Source: CALMEC01 sp963706315
GTDB lineage: Bacteria; Actinomycetota; Thermoleophilia; Miltoncostaeales; Miltoncostaeaceae
NCBI GenBank assembly: GCA_963706315.1
Contig: CAVPMA010000015.1
Location: 868,001 to 932,000 of the forward strand
Direction: 5' to 3'
Length of the DNA: 64,000 nucleotides
Shown here: in pieces, positions 58,528-64,000 of the stretch
Position numbering within the stretch: the stretch's first letter is position 1
How the letters are laid out: the number at the start of each line of letters is the position of its first letter
Program-made: the position numbers and the translations under genes
Notes under the pieces: model-generated
The model's input: only the letters and a program-made list of their open reading frames with translations
What the model was told of the DNA's origin: nothing
Database searches by the model: none

Positions 58528-61131
58528 ATGGCAGTCGATCAGTACACCGTCCGTGCCCAGGAGGCCATTGCCGCCGCCCAGACCCTCGCGCAGGAGCGCG
58601 AGCAGCAGATCATCGAGCCGGCGCACCTGCTGGTGGCGCTCCTGGACGCGCGCGAGGGCATCGTCGCACCGCTCCTCGAGCGCGCCGGCGCCGAGATCAC
58701 CGCCCTGCGGGCGGAGGCGGTGACGGCGGTCGAGCGGCTGCCGGTGGTGCGCGGCGCGAGCCAGCAGCACATCTCGCAGTCCATGCGCGACGTCCTGAAG
58801 CGCGCGGGCCGGGAGGCGGAACGGCTGGGCGACGAGTACATCTCGACCGAGCATCTGCTCGTCGCGCTGGTCGGCGAACCGTCACCGGCCCGCGATGCGC
58901 TGGCCGCCGCGGGCGTGACCCACGATGCGCTGCTCGAGGCGATGCAGGCCGTCCGTGGCTCGCACCGGGTCACCGACCCGAACCCGGAGGCCAAGTACCA
59001 GTCGCTCGAGCAGTACGGCCGGGACCTGACCGATGACGCCAGGCGCGGAAAGCTCGACCCGGTCATCGGCCGCGACAACGAGGTGCGCCGGGTCATCCAG
59101 GTGCTGTCGCGCCGCACGAAGAACAACCCGGTGCTCATCGGCGAACCCGGCGTTGGGAAGACGGCCATCGTCGAGGGGCTCGCGCAGCGGATCGTGTCGG
59201 GGGACATCCCGGACAGCCTCCGCGAGAAGCGCGTCATCGCCCTCGACATCGGGGCCCTCATCGCGGGAACCAAGTACCGCGGCGAGTTCGAGGACCGGCT
59301 GAAGGCGGTGCTCAAGGAGATCGCCGACGCCGAGGGCGAGATCATCCTGTTCATGGACGAGCTCCACACGATCGTCGGGGCCGGCGCCGCCGAGGGCGCC
59401 GTGGACGCGGCCAATCTGCTCAAGCCGATGCTGGCCCGCGGCGAGCTTCGCGCCGTGGGCGCCACGACTCTCGACGAGTACCGCAAGCACATCGAGAAGG
59501 ACCCGGCGCTCGAGCGACGGTTCCAGCCGGTGTACGTCGGCGAGCCGACGGTCGAGGACACCATCGCAATCCTGCGCGGGCTGAAGGAGCGGTACGAGGT
59601 GCACCACGGTGTGCGGATCCAGGATGCGGCGCTGGTCGCAGCCGCGCGGCTGTCGCACCGCTACATCACCGGACGGTTCCTGCCCGACAAGGCCATCGAC
59701 CTGATGGACGAGGCGGCCAGCCGCCTCCGGATCGAGATCGACTCGGTGCCGCAGGAGCTCGATCAGGTGGAGCGGCGCATCATCCAGCTCGAGATCGAGG
59801 AGCAGGCGCTCAAGCCCGAGACCGACCCCGGGTCAGTGGCGCGCCGCGAGGCGGTGCAGGCCGAGCTCGCGGAGCTGCGGGAGCAGGCGGCCGCGATGCG
59901 GGTCCGGTGGGATCGGGAGAAGGAGATCATCGGGCGGATCCAGCAGGCCAAGAGCGAGATCGAGCAGGCCCGCATGGAGCTGGAGCGCGCCGAGCGCGAG
60001 GCCGACCTGGAGGGCGCGGCGCGCCTGAAGTTCGGAACGATCCCCGAGCTCGAGCGGACGCTCGCGGAGGCCCAGGAGGAGCTCGCCCGGCGGCAGGAGG
60101 AGAGCCAGATGCTCAACGAGGAGGTGGGGGAGCAGGACATCGCCGAGGTCGTCGCTGGGTGGACCGGCGTGCCGGTGAGCCGCCTGATGGAGGGCGAGGT
60201 TGAGAAGCTCGTCCACATGGAGGAGCGGTTGCACGAACGGGTCGTCGGCCAGGACGAGGCTGTCGAGGCCGTCGCGAATGCCCTGCGCCGCGCGCGGGCG
60301 GGGCTGTCCGACCCGAACCGGCCGATCGGCTCGTTCATCTTCCTCGGGCCGACGGGCGTGGGGAAGACCGAGCTCGCCCGGGCGCTCGCGGAGTTCATGT
60401 TCGACGACGAGCGGGCGATGGTCCGCGTGGACATGAGCGAGTACATGGAGAAGCACGCCGTCGCGCGACTCATTGGGGCCCCGCCCGGCTACGTGGGCTT
60501 CGAGGAAGGTGGCCAGCTCACCGAGGCGGTGCGCCGACGGCCGTATTCGGTGCTGCTGCTCGACGAGATCGAGAAGGCGCACCCGGACGTGTTCAACGTG
60601 CTGCTGCAGCTACTCGACGACGGCCGGCTGACCGACGGTCAGGGCCGCGTCGTGGACTTCACCAACACCGTCGTGATCATGACGTCGAACGTCGGGAGCC
60701 AGTTCCTCACGGACGGCATCTCCCAGGACATCGCCGAGGAACGCGTGCTCGGCGCGCTGCGCGAGCACTTCCGGCCCGAGTTCCTGAACCGCATCGACGA
60801 GATCGTCGTCTTCCAGCGCCTCGGCCGCGAAGAGATCGACCGCATCGTCGACTTCCAGCTCGCCGGCCTGGCGAAGCGGCTCTCCGAGCGCGACATCACG
60901 ATCAGCCTCACCGCTGCCGCGAAGCGGACGATCGCCGACGAGGGCTACGACCCGGCGTACGGTGCCCGGCCCCTGAAGCGCGTGATCCAGCGGCGCATCC
61001 AGGACCAGCTGGCGTTGCGGCTTCTCAAGGGCGGGTTCGCCGACGGCGACCACGTCGAGGTGGACGCCGACGACGAGGGCCTGCTGACGTTCCGGGCTCT
61101 CCGCGAGGCGAGGGCGACCGCAACGACGTAG
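58528..61131 (+). CDS. clpB: ATP-dependent disaggregase ClpB
   Basis: Hsp100 ring that extracts proteins from aggregates with DnaK. The 867-residue protein has the repeated N domain, AAA1 with Walker A GEPGVGKT at 205-212, the coiled-coil middle domain (about 395-520) that distinguishes ClpB from ClpA/C, and AAA2 with Walker A GPTGVGKT at 607-614 and EYMEKHAVARLIGAPPGYVG. It ends with the usual AAA2 lid. GGAGG precedes the ATG by 13 bp. Last gene of the operon. Confidence 0.96.
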   Translation: MAVDQYTVRAQEAIAAAQTLAQEREQQIIEPAHLLVALLDAREGIVAPLLERAGAEITALRAEAVTAVERLPVVRGASQQHISQSMRDVLKRAGREAERLGDEYISTEHLLVALVGEPSPARDALAAAGVTHDALLEAMQAVRGSHRVTDPNPEAKYQSLEQYGRDLTDDARRGKLDPVIGRDNEVRRVIQVLSRRTKNNPVLIGEPGVGKTAIVEGLAQRIVSGDIPDSLREKRVIALDIGALIAGTKYRGEFEDRLKAVLKEIADAEGEIILFMDELHTIVGAGAAEGAVDAANLLKPMLARGELRAVGATTLDEYRKHIEKDPALERRFQPVYVGEPTVEDTIAILRGLKERYEVHHGVRIQDAALVAAARLSHRYITGRFLPDKAIDLMDEAASRLRIEIDSVPQELDQVERRIIQLEIEEQALKPETDPGSVARREAVQAELAELREQAAAMRVRWDREKEIIGRIQQAKSEIEQARMELERAEREADLEGAARLKFGTIPELERTLAEAQEELARRQEESQMLNEEVGEQDIAEVVAGWTGVPVSRLMEGEVEKLVHMEERLHERVVGQDEAVEAVANALRRARAGLSDPNRPIGSFIFLGPTGVGKTELARALAEFMFDDERAMVRVDMSEYMEKHAVARLIGAPPGYVGFEEGGQLTEAVRRRPYSVLLLDEIEKAHPDVFNVLLQLLDDGRLTDGQGRVVDFTNTVVIMTSNVGSQFLTDGISQDIAEERVLGALREHFRPEFLNRIDEIVVFQRLGREEIDRIVDFQLAGLAKRLSERDITISLTAAAKRTIADEGYDPAYGARPLKRVIQRRIQDQLALRLLKGGFADGDHVEVDADDEGLLTFRALREARATATT

Positions 61132-61187
61132 ATCGCCGCGGCCCGCGGGTCGACGTCAGGCGAGAGCCGCGATTCTGGGCGGGTCGC

Positions 61188-61631
61188 TCAGCGGCGCGAC
61201 GCCTGCGCCAGGCCGGCGGAGACGCCGACCGCGGCGGCGGCGAGGGCCAGGAACAGGCCGATGTCGCGTGAGAGGAAGTCCGCCGGCTCCGGCGGGCGGA
61301 ACAGGCGGTAGGCCACCAGCGCACCGGCGAGCAGCGCGCACCCGGCGATCAGCCACCCGAGGGCCTCCGCCGTCCGCGGGTCGACGCGGTAGGCGTCGAG
61401 GTGGTCGGCGAGGAGGAGTCCCGACATGAGCAGCCAGATCACCCCGAGGCCGAGTACGCCCTTTGCGATCGCGGTGGCGTCCCAGCCGCTCGCCGTCCCG
61501 GATGACGCCGGCGGTCCGAGGTTCGCCGCGTACCACGGCAGGAACACCGAGGCCAGCATCAGCGCTGCCGAAGCGATGCCCGCGATGGCCGGCCCGGCCG
61601 GGATCGCGAGCAGTCGGGAGCGGCGCCGCAT
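61188..61631 (-). CDS. Small integral membrane protein, four helices
   Basis: A 147-residue protein with about four membrane segments (AIAGIASAALMLASVFLPWYA, GVLGLGVIWLLMSGLLLA, ALGWLIAGCALLAGALVAYRLF, IGLFLALAAAAVGVSAGL). The LPWY motif near the end of helix 1 is common in actinobacterial small membrane proteins. Function unknown. ATG 61631 lies 7 nt after TACGAT without a Shine-Dalgarno. It converges with clpB. Confidence 0.75.
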   Translation of the reverse strand: MRRRSRLLAIPAGPAIAGIASAALMLASVFLPWYAANLGPPASSGTASGWDATAIAKGVLGLGVIWLLMSGLLLADHLDAYRVDPRTAEALGWLIAGCALLAGALVAYRLFRPPEPADFLSRDIGLFLALAAAAVGVSAGLAQASRR

Positions 61632-61638
61632 GGACCGA

Positions 61639-61644
61639 ATCGTA
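61639..61644 (-). promoter_or_regulatory. -10 box of a leaderless start
   Basis: TACGAT on the minus strand lies 7 nt before ATG 61631. A plus-strand -10 candidate for the GYD gene, TAGTCT, lies 14 bp away at 61658-61663. Confidence 0.45.
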
Positions 61645-61702
61645 GCTGGGCCCGTGGTAGTCTCGCGACCGGCGCATACCTCGCCTCGCCCGAAGGAGAC
61701 CG

Positions 61703-61987
61703 ATGCCCACCTACATCCTCCTCAGCACGCTCAGCCCCCACGGGGCCGGGACGCTCAAGGCCAATCCCGGTCGCCTCAAGGAGGTCAACACCGAGATCGA
61801 GCAGATGGGCGCGAAGGTCGTCTCGCAATGGGCCGTCCTCGGGCCGTACGACTTCGTCAACATCGTCGAGGCGCCGGACGAGAAGACGATCGCCCGCGTC
61901 TCGGTCGAGCTCGCCTCCCGCGGAACCGCGCATTTCCAGACGCTGACGGCCATCCCGGTTGACGAGTTCCTCGCGCTCCTCAAATAG
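61703..61987 (+). CDS. GYD domain protein
   Basis: A 94-residue alpha/beta-barrel-fold protein of the GYD family, related to dimeric ferredoxin-like ABM proteins. It starts MPTYILLSTLSPHGAGTL and has the GPYDFVNIVEAPDEKT motif from which the family is named, ending in PVDEFLALLK. AAGGAG lies 7 bp before the ATG. Function unknown; such proteins are often soluble dimers. Confidence 0.85.
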   Translation: MPTYILLSTLSPHGAGTLKANPGRLKEVNTEIEQMGAKVVSQWAVLGPYDFVNIVEAPDEKTIARVSVELASRGTAHFQTLTAIPVDEFLALLK

Positions 61988-61988
61988 C

Positions 61989-62213
61989 GTGAGCGAACCC
62001 CGTCGGCGCAGACGACGCGGTCTGATCGTCGCCGCCGGACTCATCGGCGTCATCCTGACGCCCCCGGTCGCGCCCGCGCGGCGCGCCGTCGCCGAGTGGG
62101 CCCGCCGGCGCAGGTCGTTCCGCGACCCCGTCGCGCCCTTCCTCGAGGCGCCGTGCCACGCGGCCCCGGCAGCCGCCGAGCCGATCGTCACGGGAGCGGA
62201 GGCCACCAAATAG
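61989..62213 (+). CDS. Small basic single-helix membrane protein
   Basis: A 74-residue protein: very basic start (SEPRRRRRRG), one hydrophobic stretch (LIVAAGLIGVILTPPVAPA), then a basic/Ala-Pro-rich tail. GTG 61989 lies 1 bp after the GYD stop. No family recognised; the basic start and helix suggest an inner-membrane or exported micro-protein. Could be spurious. Confidence 0.5.
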   Translation: MSEPRRRRRRGLIVAAGLIGVILTPPVAPARRAVAEWARRRRSFRDPVAPFLEAPCHAAPAAAEPIVTGAEATK

Positions 62214-62233
62214 CCACATGGCGCTGGGAGATC

Positions 62234-62920
62234 CTGGTCCCCGCGCATCGGATCGTCCTCGCGCTCCTGAACGGCGAGATCGTCGAGGTCCGCGGATCGA
62301 CGAGTGCCGGCACCTTTGCGGCGTACCGCGGCATCCCGGCCGCCGTCCACGGGATGATCGCCTGGCCCAACACGGTCCTGCTGACCGGGCCGGAGCCGAT
62401 CGTCGTCGACCCCGGCTACCAGACCCAGGGCGACATGCTCGTCGGTGCACTCGCCGCGCGAACGCTCGCGCCTGACGACATCCGGACGGTCGTCATGACG
62501 CACCTGCACTCCGACCACCTGTCCGCACTCCCGCAACTGGGCGACGTCGAGCTCTTCGTCCATGAGGCGGAGCTCGACACGCCCCACGCGAGACGGCAGC
62601 AGGGCCTGCTCGACGCCGTCACCGTGAGCCGCCTGAGCGGCGAGGAGGGGGAGATCCGGCCGGGTCTGCGCTGGATTCACACCCCCGGGCACGCCGCGGG
62701 GCACATCGCGGTGATCGCCGAGTGCCAGGAGGAGCGGGTGATCGTCGCCGGCGACACGCTCGGGCCCGACCCGGGCTGGTTCGACCGGATGGATCTGCCC
62801 GCATCATTTCCCGACCGTGACGCCCATCTCGAGGCGTTCCGCCGCATCCGGGCGCGTGACGCCCACGTCATCGTCCCGGGGCACAACCCGCCGATCCGGC
62901 TCCGCGAAACAGGAACATGA
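62234..62920 (+). CDS. Metallo-beta-lactamase-fold hydrolase
   Basis: An MBL-fold protein with the zinc motif THLHSDHL, then FVHEAEL, TPGHAAGHIAVI and VIVAGDTLGPDPGW, and a late VPGHNPPI carrying the last His. The set matches lactonase/glyoxalase-II-like hydrolases, perhaps a quorum-quenching lactonase. The start is uncertain: homology begins near VPAHRIVLALLNGEIVEVRG. No ATG, GTG or TTG lies in frame there; CTG 62234 is only 3 nt from GGGAG. The given start is therefore a guess. Confidence 0.75.
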   Translation: MVPAHRIVLALLNGEIVEVRGSTSAGTFAAYRGIPAAVHGMIAWPNTVLLTGPEPIVVDPGYQTQGDMLVGALAARTLAPDDIRTVVMTHLHSDHLSALPQLGDVELFVHEAELDTPHARRQQGLLDAVTVSRLSGEEGEIRPGLRWIHTPGHAAGHIAVIAECQEERVIVAGDTLGPDPGWFDRMDLPASFPDRDAHLEAFRRIRARDAHVIVPGHNPPIRLRETGT

Positions 62921-62978
62921 GGGCTCCTTCTCGTAAGTAACACCACGCGAACCCGAGCGAGAGCACGAAGGAGAACGG

Positions 62979-63365
62979 ATGGACAAGATCAGAGGGCTTC
63001 CCAGGGAGCAGAAGATGCTGGGCGTCGCAGGCGCGATGCTCGTCTTCATCATCAGCCTGTTCCTCGATTGGTACGGCGTCGCCGGCTTCAGCGCGAAGGG
63101 CACCGATATCGACTCGTGGTGGATCGCGTTGATCCTCGCCATCGTCGGTGGGGGCATCTACGCGGCCGAGGCGCTCAACTTCCCGGTCCCGGTCAAGTGG
63201 GGGACCGTCGGCGTCGGCGCCCTGTGCTCCCTGCTCGTCTTCTTCTGGGCGTTCGTCCACCTCATCGACGGCGCCAACCTGAAGTTCGGTGCGTGGCTCG
63301 GGCTCATCTTCTCGGCGATCGGGGCGATCCTCGCCGGCATCGTGTGGAACCAGGAGCGCACCTGA
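62979..63365 (+). CDS. Small four-helix membrane protein
   Basis: A 128-residue protein with four membrane segments (MLGVAGAMLVFIISLFLDWYG, WWIALILAIVGGGIYAA, WGTVGVGALCSLLVFFWAFVHLI, LGLIFSAIGAILAGIVW). The FLDWYG after helix 1 is shared with uncharacterised actinobacterial membrane proteins and resembles the LPWY of the gene at 61188. AAGGAG lies 6 bp before the ATG. Function unknown. Confidence 0.8.
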   Translation: MDKIRGLPREQKMLGVAGAMLVFIISLFLDWYGVAGFSAKGTDIDSWWIALILAIVGGGIYAAEALNFPVPVKWGTVGVGALCSLLVFFWAFVHLIDGANLKFGAWLGLIFSAIGAILAGIVWNQERT

Positions 63366-63414
63366 TCGCCCGCCATGGCTAGACTTGCCCCGTTGTCGTC
63401 TCGAGGAGCATCCA

Positions 63415-63666
63415 ATGGGGATTCTTGACAAGGCAGTCGATGCTGGGAAGAAGGTCGCCGAGACCGCTCAGGAGGGCTTGTCCGACGCCAAGGACAAGGC
63501 GCAGAGCGTCGTCCTGAAACGGAAGGTGAACGGCTTCGCCGAGGAGATCGGCCACCTCGTCATCCGGCAGAAGGGCGGCGAGGCCGGGCTCGACACCGAG
63601 ATCGACCGGTTGATCGGCGAGGTCCGCGCCGTGGAAGCCGAGATGAAGGCGCTCGACGAAGACTGA
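63415..63666 (+). CDS. Small helical hypothetical protein
   Basis: An 83-residue protein, helical and charged: GILDKAVDAGKKVAETAQEGLSDAKDKAQ at the start resembles amphipathic stress-protein repeats (YtxH/CsbD-like), and the second half (GLDTEIDRLIGEVRAVEAEMKAL) is coiled-coil-like. GAGGAG lies 8 bp before ATG 63415, and TAGACT (63380-63385) may be its -10 box. Function unknown. Confidence 0.7.
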   Translation: MGILDKAVDAGKKVAETAQEGLSDAKDKAQSVVLKRKVNGFAEEIGHLVIRQKGGEAGLDTEIDRLIGEVRAVEAEMKALDED

Positions 63667-63724
63667 CCGAGACTCGACCCGGCGCTCCGGAACCGCCCCG
63701 GGGCGCATTGGTCGCCCCACCATC

Positions 63725-63730
63725 TAGGCT
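63725..63730 (+). promoter_or_regulatory. -10 box close to the DedA start
   Basis: TAGGCT lies 9 nt before ATG 63740, and no Shine-Dalgarno is seen. Confidence 0.35.
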
Positions 63731-63739
63731 CCCCGGCCG

Positions 63740-64000
63740 ATGCCCGACATCACCGGTCCCATCGTCGACTTCGCCACGAGCCAGATCGGCTCGTACGGGC
63801 TCGCGGCGGTGTTCATCCTGATGATTCTCGAGAGCGCCTGCATCCCGGTACCGAGCGAGGCGATCATGCTCTACGGCGGCTTCCTCGTCGCACGTGGCGA
63901 GCACAGCCTGTTCGCGATCGTCGCCGCCGGGGTGCTCGGCAACCTCGTCGGCTCGTGGATCGCCTACTGGGTGGGCTACGCGAAGGGCCGGGAGTGGGCG
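63740..64000 (+). CDS. DedA-family membrane protein, N-terminal part
   Basis: The first 87 residues are in the window; the rest lies beyond the edge. The start matches DedA/VTT proteins: a first helix (GLAAVFILMILESACIPVPSEAIM, with the family's ESxxxPxPSE motif), then GGFLVARGEHSLFAIVAAGVLGNLVGSWIAYWVGYAKGR, where G-N-x-x-G is conserved. Such proteins move lipid carriers or polyprenyl phosphates across the membrane. Confidence 0.85.
   Translation, partial: MPDITGPIVDFATSQIGSYGLAAVFILMILESACIPVPSEAIMLYGGFLVARGEHSLFAIVAAGVLGNLVGSWIAYWVGYAKGREWA

Overview
The window is very GC-rich and densely coded. It looks like a chromosomal segment of an actinobacterium, most likely of the Thermoleophilia type (Solirubrobacterales/Gaiellales-like). 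That placement is inferred from gene content: a GuaB3-type IMP dehydrogenase relative next to guaA, the GlgE alpha-glucan pathway, an HspR-controlled dnaK operon, inositol-phosphate synthase, several NlpC/P60 and M23 wall hydrolases, and many start codons that sit right after a promoter -10 box. No rRNA, tRNA, CRISPR array, prophage or intact insertion sequence was seen.

Layout. 1-3272: the tail of a PfkB-type sugar kinase, a long leader with a terminator-like hairpin, guaB3 and guaA. 3298-8069: a small Cys/His protein, then rplM-rpsI-glmM-glmS (ribosome and UDP-GlcNAc supply). 8113-15447: ArsC-like protein, a decayed MFS transporter, a spermidine-synthase-like protein, acpS, an RTX-repeat protein, nnrD/E, alr and a tRNA nucleotidyltransferase-like gene. 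15469-17558: a frameshifted cobalamin adenosyltransferase and a frameshifted LamG protein. 17574-27606 (minus): lgt-glgE-treS-pep2-glgB-glgX, the last five coupled by short overlaps; they convert trehalose to maltose, maltose-1-phosphate and branched glucan, and debranch it. 27829-33291: ferritin-like protein, Fur-family regulator (probable Zur), a winged-helix protein, and znuABC plus a second permease with a Fur/Zur-type box. 33432-37776: secreted proteins and wall hydrolases. 37792-49056: PhzF, a 23S rRNA methyltransferase, an unknown Zn/HTH-like protein, a hairpin-rich intergenic region, a lysozyme-like protein, a UDG-family protein, a GT4-PHP fusion, ino1, a CDP-alcohol phosphotransferase, an FAH-family protein and a HAD hydrolase. 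49236-53799: a methylenetetrahydrofolate reductase, a frameshifted metzincin, a spherulin-4-like protein and a membrane zincin. 54000-61131: the heat-shock operon dnaK-hsp20-grpE-dnaJ-hspR-clpB behind a HAIR-like operator. 61188-64000: small membrane proteins, a GYD protein, an MBL hydrolase and the start of a DedA protein.

Three things stand out. First, a dispersed 21-bp-period family of 12-bp palindromes (CGCCAnnTGGCG) occurs at three intergenic loci, and the base changes keep hairpins paired. Second, several genes appear to start at CTG, some as CTGA stop-start overlaps with a good Shine-Dalgarno. Third, single-base frameshifts occur in three genes: a poly-G tract and a poly-C tract in genes for two secreted proteins, and three lesions in one cobalamin enzyme gene. 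These could be real decay, phase variation or assembly error. All assignments come from reading the sequence only; no database search was run.
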